64,000 nucleotides of DNA from Carnobacterium maltaromaticum DSM 20342 (lineage in GTDB: Bacteria > Bacillota > Bacilli > Lactobacillales > Carnobacteriaceae): assembly GCF_000744945.1 (NCBI RefSeq), contig NZ_JQMX01000001.1:310001-374000 (forward strand), written 5' to 3'. The stretch's first letter is position 1, and every line of letters begins with the position of its first letter. The position numbers and the translations under genes were made by a program. Below the pieces are notes generated by a model. That model ran no database searches. It worked only from the letters and a program-made list of their open reading frames with translations, and had not been told where the DNA came from. Positions 45,589 through 54,174 of this stretch are shown here, one piece after another.

Positions 45589-46161
45589 ATGTTAAGTGAA
45601 AAAGAATTTTTTAAAAAGCAAAAAATTTATCAAACAAATCGTTTGAAGTTGAGGCAATTTAAGGTCGATGATGCTGACTCAATGTATACATATACAAGTA
45701 ATCCTAATGTTGCAAAATATTGTAGTTGGCCTGTATATCAAACGATTGAAGAAGCTCAGAAATATATCCAATTTATATTAACTTGTTATGAAAAACAAGT
45801 TCTAGCGCCTTGGGCAATTGAAATTGTAGAAACAGGCGAAATGATTGGAGCAATTGATTTTGTCAGTTGGTCAGATATGCATGAAAATGTTGAGGTTGGC
45901 TATGTGATTGCCGAAGAACACTGGGGAAAAGGCTATGTTACTGAAGCTTTTAGCAAGTTAATCCAAATTGCTTTTGAAGAGATTAACGTGCATCGACTAA
46001 CAGCTAAATGTTGTTCTGTAAATCAAGCTTCTGCAGCGGTAATGAAGAAAAATGGTCTCTTTTTTGAAGGTAAAACGCGAGAATCTTTTTACAAAGATCA
46101 GCAATTTTATGATATGGATCATTATGGAATGGTGCGAAATGACTATTTTGCTAGAGTATAA
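45589..46161 (+). CDS. GNAT family acetyltransferase (RimJ/RimL-like)
   Basis: The 190-residue protein has the GNAT fold: TNRLKLRQFKVDDADSMY near the start, the strand VEVGYVIAEEHWGKGYVTEA with the acetyl-CoA loop, and the C-terminal MDHYGMV. RimJ/RimL-like members acetylate N termini or small molecules; the substrate here cannot be read from sequence. It is monocistronic and convergent with the small gene at 46214. Confidence 0.85.
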   Translation: MLSEKEFFKKQKIYQTNRLKLRQFKVDDADSMYTYTSNPNVAKYCSWPVYQTIEEAQKYIQFILTCYEKQVLAPWAIEIVETGEMIGAIDFVSWSDMHENVEVGYVIAEEHWGKGYVTEAFSKLIQIAFEEINVHRLTAKCCSVNQASAAVMKKNGLFFEGKTRESFYKDQQFYDMDHYGMVRNDYFARV

Positions 46162-46215
46162 ACACAAACGAACTGAAAGTAACAGAAGTCTAGCTACTTT
46201 CAGTTCGTTTGTGTT
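46161..46215. terminator. Bidirectional terminator with a perfect 21-bp stem
   Basis: Arms 46161-46181 and 46195-46215 are exact inverted complements of 21 bases (core ACACAAACGAACTGAAAG) around a 13-base loop, with a T tract on the plus side. It serves the acetyltransferase gene and overlaps the stop codon of the minus-strand gene at 46214. Confidence 0.93.
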
Positions 46216-46363
46216 ATTTTTTTTTATCTTCTGTTTTTTTAGCCTTAGTTTTTTTATCATCATCTTTTTCGTCGTCTTCCTTACGTTTTTCAGGTTCAGG
46301 CTCGACTGCAAAGCGACTAAATAAATCATCTAAGTTTGTTTCAGTTTTATGTGTTAATCCCAT
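46214..46363 (-). CDS. SPJ_0845-like small protein (49 aa)
   Basis: The minus strand encodes 49 residues starting MGLTHKTETNLDDLFSRFAV and ending in a long Lys/Asp/Glu tail. The N-terminal pattern (LTxKxxxNLxxLFxxFA) matches the small SPJ_0845 family of Lactobacillales, whose function is unknown. AAAGGGGAT lies before the ATG. Its stop lies inside the terminator stem. Plus-strand frames over this stretch are shadows. Confidence 0.75.
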   Translation of the reverse strand: MGLTHKTETNLDDLFSRFAVEPEPEKRKEDDEKDDDKKTKAKKTEDKKK

Positions 46364-46450
46364 CGGTATATCCCCTTTCATCTTTCTTTTATCTTAGCTG
46401 ATTTTAAGTGAAAAAGCTAGCAGGATATTTTGATGTAGCATGAAGAATAC

Positions 46451-46499
46451 TTGACAAAAACAGATTACAGTTGTAAACTCTAAGTAGATTACTTATGTA
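46451..46499 (+). promoter_or_regulatory. copYZ promoter with two cop boxes
   Basis: TTGACA (46451-46456) and TAAACT (46474-46479) are 17 bases apart. TACAGTTGTA (46466-46475) matches the CopY operator TACANNTGTA exactly. A second near match, TACTTATGTA, lies at 46490-46499. Confidence 0.85.
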
Positions 46500-46517
46500 A
46501 ACGAAAAGAGGGATTAA

Positions 46518-46973
46518 ATGACAACTGCTGAAAAAGTCAAGATTAGTGATGCTGAATGGGAAATTATGCGCGTAGTTTGGTCAAAAAAACAAGCTTCTAG
46601 CCAAGAAATTGTTTCGGTGTTGGCAACAAAAATGGATTGGAAACCGGCGACGATAAAAACCTTAATTGGGCGTTTAGTGAAAAAAGAATTGTTAACAACA
46701 GAGGCAGATGGAAATCGTTTTATATATCGAGCTAATGTTTCTGAAACGGAAAGTGTAAAATCAGCAACAGAAAGCCTATTTGCTCACGTATGTAGTAAAA
46801 AAGTAGGATCAACGATTGGAAATTTAATTGAAGAAGCACAATTGTCTAAGTCAGATATACAAATGTTGGAAAAACTAATTCAATCAAAAAAAGCAACAGC
46901 AGTAGAAGAGATTGTTTGCAATTGTGTGCCGGGTCAGTGTGAGTGCCAGGAGCACCAAAATGTCACTATCTAA
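46518..46973 (+). CDS. copY: Copper-responsive repressor CopY
   Basis: CopY is a BlaI/MecI-type winged-helix repressor released by copper. The 151-residue protein has the DNA-binding domain at about 5-80 (SDAEWEIMRVVWS, WKPATIKTLIGRLVKK). It ends in the metal site CNCVPGQCEC, the CxCx4CxC motif that binds zinc or copper. It sits behind two cop boxes and is followed by copZ. Confidence 0.93.
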   Translation: MTTAEKVKISDAEWEIMRVVWSKKQASSQEIVSVLATKMDWKPATIKTLIGRLVKKELLTTEADGNRFIYRANVSETESVKSATESLFAHVCSKKVGSTIGNLIEEAQLSKSDIQMLEKLIQSKKATAVEEIVCNCVPGQCECQEHQNVTI

Positions 46974-47000
46974 AATGATAAAAATCGGAGTGTGTGTATA

Positions 47001-47216
47001 ATGGAAACGATTAAATTCAAAGTAACTGGAATGAGTTGCGAACATTGTGTGAAAAGAGTAGAAGAATCGGTTTTAACAATTAATGGCGTTGAAAAAGTGA
47101 AGGTTCATTTAAAAAAAGGAATCGCTAAAGTGAAATACAATCAGCAACTTGCTACCCCAGCTAAAATTAATGATGCAGTGATTGCTGCTGGTTATGAAGC
47201 ATCGATAGTTGAATAA
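47001..47216 (+). CDS. copZ: Copper chaperone CopZ
   Basis: The 71-residue HMA protein has the metal site GMSCEHC and the usual beta-alpha-beta-beta-alpha-beta pattern. I chose the ATG at 47001 after GGAG; a GTG nine bases upstream is possible. CopZ normally delivers copper to CopY and to a copper ATPase. No copA or copB follows in this window. Confidence 0.9.
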   Translation: METIKFKVTGMSCEHCVKRVEESVLTINGVEKVKVHLKKGIAKVKYNQQLATPAKINDAVIAAGYEASIVE

Positions 47217-47258
47217 AAAAAGTTGGATCAAAGGTACAATCCTTGGTCCAATTTTTTA
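47217..47258 (+). terminator. Terminator after copZ
   Basis: TTGGATCAAAGG pairs with CCTTGGTCCAA with one bulged A around TACAAT and is followed by T6. It ends the operon directly after copZ. Confidence 0.8.
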
Positions 47259-47286
47259 TTCGCTTTTTTTATACATTTATTTTTGT

Positions 47287-47301
47287 ATGCAAACGCTATA
47301 T
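47287..47301 (+). promoter_or_regulatory. Possible cre (CcpA) site upstream of the amino-acid transporter
   Basis: ATGCAAACGCTATAT fits the cre consensus WTGNAANCGNWNNCW except at one position. It lies about 150 bases before the transporter gene. A single one-mismatch site is weak evidence. Confidence 0.35.
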
Positions 47302-47450
47302 GTGCATAAAAAGTAAAAAAAATGGGTTTTTTTGGCTTTTATATAGCATAAATATTCTTTTTCTGCTATTATTTATACAAGATAGAAATTAGACGAGACT
47401 AATAATAGTAAGATGCACTTATATTTTTTTAAAGAAGAGGAGTAATTAAG

Positions 47451-48926
47451 ATGAAGCAAAAAAAATGGATTAATTTAATTCTGTTTCTCTGTGTGAGTTT
47501 AAGTATTTGGGGAGGAACAAAAACGGTTGAAGCGGCGGAAACTTCTTTAGCTGATGTGAAAAGTAGTGGAAAGTTGGTTATTGGAACAAGTGCGGATTAT
47601 CCGCCCTATGAATTCCATGCAAAACTAGATGGAAAAGATCAAATCGTAGGTATGGATATTTTAATTGCTGAAAAAATTGCAAAAGATATCGGTGTCAGTT
47701 TAGTTATTCGTGATATGGATTATGATAGTTTATTACCTGCTTTAGAAGCTGGTAAGGTGGATATGGTCATTGCAGGAATGAATCCAACGGATGAAAGACG
47801 TAAGAGTGTAGATTTTTCAGATATCTACTATCAAGGTGGACAATTTATTATTATCAGAAATGAAGATAAAGATATTTTTACTCAAAAAAGTGATTTTTCT
47901 GGTAAAATATTAGGTGTTCAAAAAGGCACAATGCAAGAAACTGTTGCGAAAGAACAAATTGAAGACGTAAAAATGATGGGTTTAACTAAGATTCCTGATT
48001 TGATATTAGCGTTAACAACTAAGAAAATTGATGGGATTGTGTTAGAAGAACCTAGTGCTTTAGCCTATGTTTCAAATGATAAAAATTTGGCTTTTATTGA
48101 TGGAAAATTTGACTTAGATGCAAATGAGCAAGGTTCCGCTATTGCTTTTAGAAAAGGCTCTGAATCATTAGTAACTGCAGTTAATCAAAGTATTGCTGAG
48201 ATTAAGGAGCAAAACTTAATTCCACAATTTATCAAAAAAGCGGGAGAACAACTTATTGAGGGACAAGGTGGTAATGAAGAAGGCGATGTTAAACCAATCT
48301 TTTCATTCTGGGAATATTTTGCCAAAGGAACGGGTTATACAATCTTTATTGCTTTTATTAGTGTTATTATAGGGATTATTTTAGGGGCAGTATTAGCATT
48401 AATGCGTCTTTCTAAAAGTAAAATTTCAAGAGGAATAGCCGGAGTATATGTAGAATTTGTTCGTGGAACTCCAATGATGATTCAAGTGATGTTTATCTAT
48501 TTTGCTTTAGGGGTCGTCATTAATATTCCAGCTTTACTTGCAGGAATTATTGCGGTATCTTTAAACAGTGGTGCCTATATTTGTGAAATCATTCGTTCAG
48601 GCTTAAATTCTGTTTCAAAAGGGCAAATGGAAGCGGCTAGAAGTTTAGGCATGGGTAAGGTTGACACTATGCGCTATATTATCTTCCCACAAGCCCTTAA
48701 AAATATTTGGCCAGCTTTAGGGAATGAATTTATTACAGTTATTAAAGAAAGTTCAATCGTTTCTATTATTGGAGTGGGAGATTTAATTTATCAAACAAAA
48801 GTTGTTACAGCGATTACTTATCGCCCTGTTGCTCCATTAGCAGTTACTTTAATTATCTACTTTATTTTAACATTTAGCTTAACAAAACTACTAAATTATT
48901 ATGAAGGGAAGATGAATCATGATTAA
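47451..48926 (+). CDS. Amino-acid ABC transporter, fused substrate-binding and permease protein (GlnP-like)
   Basis: The 491-residue protein has a signal peptide (about 1-28), one type II solute-binding domain (about 32-265, with [14 protein letters not shown] and [17 protein letters not shown]), a short linker and a HisMQ-type permease domain (about 290-488, with the [23 protein letters not shown] loop). This is the GlnP architecture of lactic acid bacteria, but with one binding domain rather than two. The substrate is probably glutamine, glutamate or another polar amino acid. Confidence 0.88.
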   Translation: MKQKKWINLILFLCVSLSIWGGTKTVEAAETSLADVKSSGKLVIGTSADYPPYEFHAKLDGKDQIVGMDILIAEKIAKDIGVSLVIRDMDYDSLLPALEAGKVDMVIAGMNPTDERRKSVDFSDIYYQGGQFIIIRNEDKDIFTQKSDFSGKILGVQKGTMQETVAKEQIEDVKMMGLTKIPDLILALTTKKIDGIVLEEPSALAYVSNDKNLAFIDGKFDLDANEQGSAIAFRKGSESLVTAVNQSIAEIKEQNLIPQFIKKAGEQLIEGQGGNEEGDVKPIFSFWEYFAKGTGYTIFIAFISVIIGIILGAVLALMRLSKSKISRGIAGVYVEFVRGTPMMIQVMFIYFALGVVINIPALLAGIIAVSLNSGAYICEIIRSGLNSVSKGQMEAARSLGMGKVDTMRYIIFPQALKNIWPALGNEFITVIKESSIVSIIGVGDLIYQTKVVTAITYRPVAPLAVTLIIYFILTFSLTKLLNYYEGKMNHD

Positions 48927-49644
48927 AATTGCACATTTAAAGAAGTCATTTGGTGACGTTGAGGTTTTAAAAGATATCAATGAAGAAGTTAATAAAGGAG
49001 AAGTAGTAGTAATTATTGGGCCTTCTGGTTCAGGTAAAAGTACACTATTACGTTGTTTAAACTTGCTTGAAGAACCAACAAGTGGAGATATTATTTTTGA
49101 AGATACGACGATTACAAAGGTTGGACAAGACAAATTGAACCAACTTCGCGAGAAAATGGGAATGGTTTTTCAAAGTTTTAATTTGTTTCCACATATGACT
49201 GTTGTTGAAAACTTAAAAATAGCTCCAATGAAAGTTAAAGGTTTAACTGCAACAGAGGCAGAGGAAAAAGCTAAAGATTTATTAGCAAAAGTTGGTTTAG
49301 CTGATAAAGCTGACGCCTATCCAGCTAGCCTATCAGGTGGTCAACAACAACGGGTTGCGATTGCGAGAGCGTTAGCGATGGATCCAGATGTGATGCTATT
49401 TGATGAACCAACTTCAGCCTTAGATCCAGAAATGGTAGGAGAAGTTCTTAAGGTAATGAAAGACTTGGCAGAATCAGGAATGACGATGGTGGTTGTCACT
49501 CACGAAATGGGATTTGCAAAAGAAGTATCCGATCGCGTACTATTTATGGATGCTGGTTATATTGTAGAACAAGGAACACCAACTGAAGTTTTTGAACATC
49601 CAAAGAATGAAAGAACACAAGATTTTCTAGCAAAAGTATTATAA
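48919..49644 (+). CDS. Amino-acid ABC transporter ATPase (GlnQ-like)
   Basis: The 241-residue ATPase has Walker [10 protein letters not shown], the signature LSGGQQQRV, Walker [15 protein letters not shown] and the H-loop [10 protein letters not shown], typical of polar amino-acid importers. It overlaps the permease gene by eight bases, so the pair is coupled. A strong terminator follows. Confidence 0.92.
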   Translation: MIKIAHLKKSFGDVEVLKDINEEVNKGEVVVIIGPSGSGKSTLLRCLNLLEEPTSGDIIFEDTTITKVGQDKLNQLREKMGMVFQSFNLFPHMTVVENLKIAPMKVKGLTATEAEEKAKDLLAKVGLADKADAYPASLSGGQQQRVAIARALAMDPDVMLFDEPTSALDPEMVGEVLKVMKDLAESGMTMVVVTHEMGFAKEVSDRVLFMDAGYIVEQGTPTEVFEHPKNERTQDFLAKVL

Positions 49645-49681
49645 AAAAAGTAGCACAGCAAACGGCTGTGCTATTTTTTTA
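49644..49681 (+). terminator. Terminator after the amino-acid transporter operon
   Basis: AAAAAAGTAGCACAGC pairs with GCTGTGCTATTTTTTT around a short loop. Confidence 0.9.
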
Positions 49682-49933
49682 GTATAAAATAGAATGATTT
49701 TTACATTGTAACCTTTAAAATTAATTTTCATTTAGACTAGATTTAAGTTACTTTAAATGTTAAAATAATAAGAGTAATAAAATTAAATTAAGAAGAATGT
49801 GTACTTAGTAGAAGAAGAAAACCAAGTGGTTTTTTATTGAGCTAAATGTATGGAATCTTGATAACTAAAGTTGTTTTCTGAGAGTATCTTTTAAAAACGT
49901 GAAAATAAGACAGATGTAGAGGAGGATAAAGAT

Positions 49934-50284
49934 ATGAGCTATAAAATTAATCAAGTTGCTCAAAAAATTGGGGTTAAGCCGCAAATTATTCGTTATTATG
50001 AACATGAGGGAATGTTAAGTAATATTTCACGTAATCCAAATGGCTATCGTTCCTATTCAGAAGAGGATATCAGTTATATTCGTTTTCTAGAATCTGTAAA
50101 AAAATTAAAAAGAAGTGGATTGCCATTAATTGATTTAAGAGAGTATGCAAAATTAATTAATAGCGAGAATAAAGAGTGTACGGTTGAAAAAAAAGCACTT
50201 GAAGATGAGTATGAGAAAATAAATACTTATATTGAAAATTTGGTTGAAGCTAAGGAATATATCAAAAAAAAATTAAAAAAATAA
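49934..50284 (+). CDS. MerR family transcriptional regulator
   Basis: The 116-residue protein has a MerR winged helix (about 3-70: INQVAQKIGVKPQIIRYYEHEGML) and a coiled-coil dimer helix (about 80-115). Only one cysteine (C77) is present, so a metal sensor of the CueR or ZntR type is unlikely. It stands alone with no divergent target gene, so its regulon cannot be inferred. Confidence 0.82.
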   Translation: MSYKINQVAQKIGVKPQIIRYYEHEGMLSNISRNPNGYRSYSEEDISYIRFLESVKKLKRSGLPLIDLREYAKLINSENKECTVEKKALEDEYEKINTYIENLVEAKEYIKKKLKK

Positions 50285-50335
50285 AAAGAGAAAATTTGGA
50301 TTGTCTATCAAAGATTGTCCAAATTTTCTCTTTTT
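50283..50335. terminator. Bidirectional terminator between the MerR gene and the aminotransferase
   Basis: An 18-base perfect stem, AAAAAGAGAAAATTTGGA against its complement, encloses a 17-base loop. It overlaps the last bases of the convergent aminotransferase gene. Confidence 0.88.
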
Positions 50336-51459
50336 TATTTTTCTGTATAGCGAGTTAAGAAATGAGATAGTTTTTCTAAGCCAGTAAGTAAAGTCTCTGT
50401 GTGCGTACAGTATCCTAAACGGGCATGTTGTTCTAAATCAAATCTTGAACCAGGAACTAGTAAAACTCCTGTTTCCTCTAATAGTTGAATACAAAATTCT
50501 TCGGAGTTAAGCGGAATATCAAGTTTAATAAAAGATGTAGAGACTGATTTTGGAAGAATAACAGAAACTAAAGGTTCATTAGCCACCCATTTTTCTAAAA
50601 TAGCTAGATTTGTAGAAACAATTTTTTTATTTCTATTTAAGACCAGCTTTTTATTTTTTAGTGTATGAACAGCTAAAGCATCATCAATGACACCCGCACA
50701 AATCATCGTATAATCACGATATTTTCTGAATAAGTTCGCTGTTTCATGATTACTTGCTGTCCAGCCAATTCGAATCCCAGGTACGGAATAAGTTTTTGAG
50801 AGACTATTTGTTGCAATACCTTTTTCGTATAAATCAACAATTGATGGAGTTGAGTGAGTATCATCCAATGGTTTATAAACCTCATCAACTAAAATATAAG
50901 CATCAACTGATTTAGCAATTTCAATAATTTTTTGTAAGAATTCTTCACTTAACAAGGTTCCTGTGGGGTTATTTGCATTATTTAAACAAATTAATTTTGT
51001 ATCTGTTCGAATTAGTTTTTTTAAATCAGCTAATTGGGGTTGCCAAGCATTTTCTGCCTTTATTTCCCAAAAAGAAACGTCTGCTCCAAGTGATTTTGGG
51101 ATATCATATAACTGTTGGTAACTTGGGTGCATCGCAATTACATGATCATTAGGTTCAACTAAAGCATATAAAGCTAAAAGATTGGCCCCTGTTGCGCCAT
51201 TTGTTTGTAAAATATTATCAACAGGCATATTTTTATACAGTTTACTCACTTCATTTTTAAATTCGGGTGATCCCTCAATCCATCCATAATTCATTTTTTT
51301 AGGTAATAATTCTGAAAAAAAATCTTGTGGCTGAGTACCATCAATTGAAATAATTTCTTCTAAAGTAAACGAAGCAATTGAACTGCCTGCTAAATCATAT
51401 ATCGCTGATTTTTCTCTTTCATTTAACCACTCTTCAACACCAAAATGTGCAATTTTCAT
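50335..51459 (-). CDS. PLP-dependent aminotransferase, class I/II
   Basis: The 374-residue fold-type I enzyme has NGATGANLLALYALVEP, LNNANNPTGTLL, the PLP aspartate in ILVDEVYKPL, the PLP lysine in NSLSKTYSVPGIRIGW, and an arginine near the C terminus (VPGSRF). It resembles aspartate-type aminotransferases, but the substrate cannot be fixed. Monocistronic; AAGGAG lies upstream on the minus strand. Confidence 0.82.
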   Translation of the reverse strand: MKIAHFGVEEWLNEREKSAIYDLAGSSIASFTLEEIISIDGTQPQDFFSELLPKKMNYGWIEGSPEFKNEVSKLYKNMPVDNILQTNGATGANLLALYALVEPNDHVIAMHPSYQQLYDIPKSLGADVSFWEIKAENAWQPQLADLKKLIRTDTKLICLNNANNPTGTLLSEEFLQKIIEIAKSVDAYILVDEVYKPLDDTHSTPSIVDLYEKGIATNSLSKTYSVPGIRIGWTASNHETANLFRKYRDYTMICAGVIDDALAVHTLKNKKLVLNRNKKIVSTNLAILEKWVANEPLVSVILPKSVSTSFIKLDIPLNSEEFCIQLLEETGVLLVPGSRFDLEQHARLGYCTHTETLLTGLEKLSHFLTRYTEK

Positions 51460-51568
51460 TTTTATTCTCCTTTTAATTAACTTTAAGCGCGTATTTCTCT
51501 CTCTTTTACTTTACTGTAAAATGGGCAATAAATAAACAATAAGTTACAAAAATTTAAAGTGCTTTCGA

Positions 51569-51618
51569 TTGACTTCTCAGTCAAAAGGGCGTATGCTCTT
51601 GTTTGACTAGTAAGTCAA
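51569..51618 (+). promoter_or_regulatory. Promoter flanked by two identical-type TetR operators
   Basis: TTGACTTCTCAGTCAA (51569-51584) and TTGACTAGTAAGTCAA (51603-51618) are both TTGACT-N4-AGTCAA palindromes. The promoter TTGACT (51569-51574), 17 bases, TATGCT (51592-51597) uses the first operator as its -35, and the second covers the start region. The TetR gene at the end of the operon is the likely ligand. Confidence 0.78.
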
Positions 51619-51650
51619 TTAGTGTGTAATAGATTGGGGGAGTGAGTAAA

Positions 51651-52538
51651 ATGAAAGCAATCGAGATTAATGGATTGACTAAAATGTACAAAGACAAGGC
51701 TGCTGTTAAAAATGTTCATTTAGAGGTAAATGAGGGAGAAATATTTGGTTTTATTGGACCTAATGGCGCAGGGAAGTCAACGACAATTAAAGCTCTTTTA
51801 AATTTCATTTATCCAACTAGTGGGAGTGCAAAAATTTTAGGGTTAGATAGTGTGAAAGATTCCAAGGCTATAAAAAGAGAAGTCAGTTATGTATCTAGTG
51901 ATGTACGCTTTTATCCAGCGATGACGGCTTCTGAAATTATTGGCTATGCTGCAGAATTTCATCAAATTCAAGATGCCGAAGCTAAAATAAAGCATTATTA
52001 TGACCGCTTTGAGATTGAGTCGAATAAGAAATTAGGGGATATGTCGCTAGGAAATAAGAAAAAAGTGGCAATTGTTGCTGGTTTAATTGCTGAACCTAAA
52101 TTAATGATTTTAGATGAACCTTCAAGTGGCTTAGATCCATTAATGCAACATCGTTTATTTGAAATTTTAACTGAGAAGAATAAATCGGGGATGACTGTAT
52201 TTTTATCTAGCCATGATTTAATGGAAGTTCAAAATTATTGCAGTAAGGCTGCTTTTATTAAAGATGGTGAACTTATTCGAATTGAAGACATTGATAAAGA
52301 TAAAGCAGATGGTAAGGTAGTCCAATTAAGAGGAAAGAACTTAAATGGAACAGAGTTTATTAAAAAAGGCGCTACAATTATAGAATCAACAACGTCTAGT
52401 CTCAAGTTTATTTATAATGGAGATTTACAGCTGATTTTACCGTTATTCGTAAATTCGTCAATTACTGATATTATTATTAAAAATCAAGATTTAGAAGATA
52501 AGTTTATGGCGATGTATGAGGGAGGTAAAAAAGCATGA
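51651..52538 (+). CDS. ABC transporter ATPase (ABC-2 type exporter)
   Basis: The 295-residue ATPase has Walker A GPNGAGKST, a signature MSLGNKKKV (a variant of LSGGQ), Walker B LMILDEPSSGLDP and an H-loop SSHDLMEVQ, with a C-terminal extension typical of multidrug or peptide exporters. I chose the ATG at 51651 eight bases after GGGGGAG. It overlaps the permease gene by four bases. Confidence 0.88.
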   Translation: MKAIEINGLTKMYKDKAAVKNVHLEVNEGEIFGFIGPNGAGKSTTIKALLNFIYPTSGSAKILGLDSVKDSKAIKREVSYVSSDVRFYPAMTASEIIGYAAEFHQIQDAEAKIKHYYDRFEIESNKKLGDMSLGNKKKVAIVAGLIAEPKLMILDEPSSGLDPLMQHRLFEILTEKNKSGMTVFLSSHDLMEVQNYCSKAAFIKDGELIRIEDIDKDKADGKVVQLRGKNLNGTEFIKKGATIIESTTSSLKFIYNGDLQLILPLFVNSSITDIIIKNQDLEDKFMAMYEGGKKA

Positions 52539-53350
52539 CAATTTTTAAAATTGAATGGAAAACACAATATAAAAGTGTTCTTGCTTGGTGTGGTGTCATT
52601 GTGCTTATTTTAAGTTTATTTATGGCTGTTTTTCCAACAATGCAGAGTGCAGGAATGACAGATATCGTTAACACGAAACTTAGTGCAATGCCGCAAGATG
52701 TTTTGAAAATATTTAATTTAAATGATGGATCTAGTTTATTGGAAGTGATGGGTTATTTTGCTTATGTTTTTCAATATGTGTTTATTGCTTCTGCTATCTA
52801 TGCCGTTCTTATAGGCGCGCAAGCTTTAATTAAAGAAGAATCAGATGGAACGATTGAATTTTTATATGCTCAGCCAATGACTAGAAAAGAATTAGTAGGT
52901 TTTAAAATGGTTGCTAATTTAGCAATACTTGCTACTTTTTGGGTGATAACTTTTATTTTTGCAGCAATAATTATTTTGATTTTTAGAAACGAAACAGATA
53001 AATTAGGTGATATATTTTTTAAGTTGATTCAATTATTTTTAAATGATGGTTTAATTTTGGTAGCTTTATTAGGTATTGGTTTCTTTTTTTCAACAATTAT
53101 TAAATCAAGTAAACAAGCGACAGGTTTAGCTTTAGGATTTGTTTTTGGAACATATGTGATTGGGATTTTATCTGAGTTAAATGATAAAGTTAGTTTTCTT
53201 AAATATATTTCACTATTACATTATGGCGTTCCTGCTAATTTACTAAAAGAGTGGATGGGTTGGACTTATTTAATTATTTTAATAGTAGTGATAACTGTTT
53301 TTAGTTTATTGAGTATTTTTATGTATCAAAAGAAGGATTTGAAAATATGA
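52535..53350 (+). CDS. ABC-2 type permease
   Basis: The 271-residue membrane protein has six predicted membrane segments (about 15-37, 75-100, 125-155, 170-192, 200-222, 238-262) and the ABC-2 hallmark EESDGTIEFLYAQPMTRKEL near residue 105. It pairs with the upstream ATPase. The exported compound is unknown. Its stop overlaps the TetR start by four bases. Confidence 0.85.
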   Translation: MTIFKIEWKTQYKSVLAWCGVIVLILSLFMAVFPTMQSAGMTDIVNTKLSAMPQDVLKIFNLNDGSSLLEVMGYFAYVFQYVFIASAIYAVLIGAQALIKEESDGTIEFLYAQPMTRKELVGFKMVANLAILATFWVITFIFAAIIILIFRNETDKLGDIFFKLIQLFLNDGLILVALLGIGFFFSTIIKSSKQATGLALGFVFGTYVIGILSELNDKVSFLKYISLLHYGVPANLLKEWMGWTYLIILIVVITVFSLLSIFMYQKKDLKI

Positions 53351-53955
53351 AAGAAGAGCGTGAACAACGTATTTTAGATGCCGCTATGAGTGAATTTGCT
53401 ACTCATAGTTACTATGAAGCCAAGACGGATCGAATTGCGGAAATTGCCAAAGTATCAAAAGGGTTAATTTTTCATTATTTTGGATCAAAAGAAAAATTGT
53501 ATTTACAAACAGTCCAAGCGGCTTTGACTATCTTGATTAATGCCGTGGATTTAGATCAAGCGCCTAAAAAAGATTTAGTTCAGTTAGTTGTTTGGTCAAC
53601 AACCAAAAAGATTTTTTTAAGTCAGGAATATCCATTGGCTTTTCGTCTGGTTTTACAATCCTACGGAAATGCTCCTAAAAAACTGCAAAGTCAACTTCAG
53701 GAGTTTTATCAAGAACAGCAAAAGAAATCTTATGAAGTGATCGAGCATGTATTGAATCAAATGACTTTGAAACCTGAGGTATCTAAGGAGGTTGCTGTTA
53801 GTTTAATTCATAGTGTTTTTGAAAATATCCAGATTGAAGCACAACGCTATTTGAAAGCTAACCCAGAAGCAACTGCCGCAGATTTTGAGTTTTTATTTAC
53901 CAGAACAAAAGAAATGCTGTATTTTATTCAATATGGCATGTGTGAAGTAAATTAA
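53347..53955 (+). CDS. TetR family regulator of the ABC operon
   Basis: The 202-residue protein has a TetR helix-turn-helix (about 5-55: ILDAAMSEFATHSYYEAKTDRIAEIAKVSKGLIFHYFGSK split around the turn) and an all-helical ligand domain. It is the last gene of the operon and overlaps the permease. The twin palindromes at the operon promoter suggest direct autorepression. Confidence 0.88.
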   Translation: MKEEREQRILDAAMSEFATHSYYEAKTDRIAEIAKVSKGLIFHYFGSKEKLYLQTVQAALTILINAVDLDQAPKKDLVQLVVWSTTKKIFLSQEYPLAFRLVLQSYGNAPKKLQSQLQEFYQEQQKKSYEVIEHVLNQMTLKPEVSKEVAVSLIHSVFENIQIEAQRYLKANPEATAADFEFLFTRTKEMLYFIQYGMCEVN

Positions 53956-53989
53956 CTAGTTCAAAGAGATAGGACTAATTTTTAAAGAG

Positions 53990-54035
53990 CGATGACTTTA
54001 TACCGGAGTATACCCGGTGTATGGTTGTCGTTTTT
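53990..54035 (+). terminator. Terminator after the ABC-TetR operon
   Basis: A 17-base stem (CGATGACTTTATACCGG against CCGGTGTATGGTTGTCG) has one mismatch and several G-T pairs, followed by T5. The remaining 140 bases to fruA hold only a weak AGCTCT/AGAGCT pair that may end the fruA transcript. Confidence 0.7.
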
Positions 54036-54174
54036 GCATATAGGAAAGAGTACTAAAAAGTGTTATGTAAATTTGATTCGCTATAAAAAGCTCTCGCTAA
54101 TCGTTTATGGATAGATCCAAGAACAAGTAGAAAGAGCTGATATGCAAATTATACTAAAGTTTATAACATAGGAT

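Noticed and set aside
46052..46397. Plus-strand Phe/Ser-rich frames after the acetyltransferase gene
   Set aside because: They are antisense shadows of the 49-residue Lys/Asp-rich gene and run through the terminator; no ribosome binding site.
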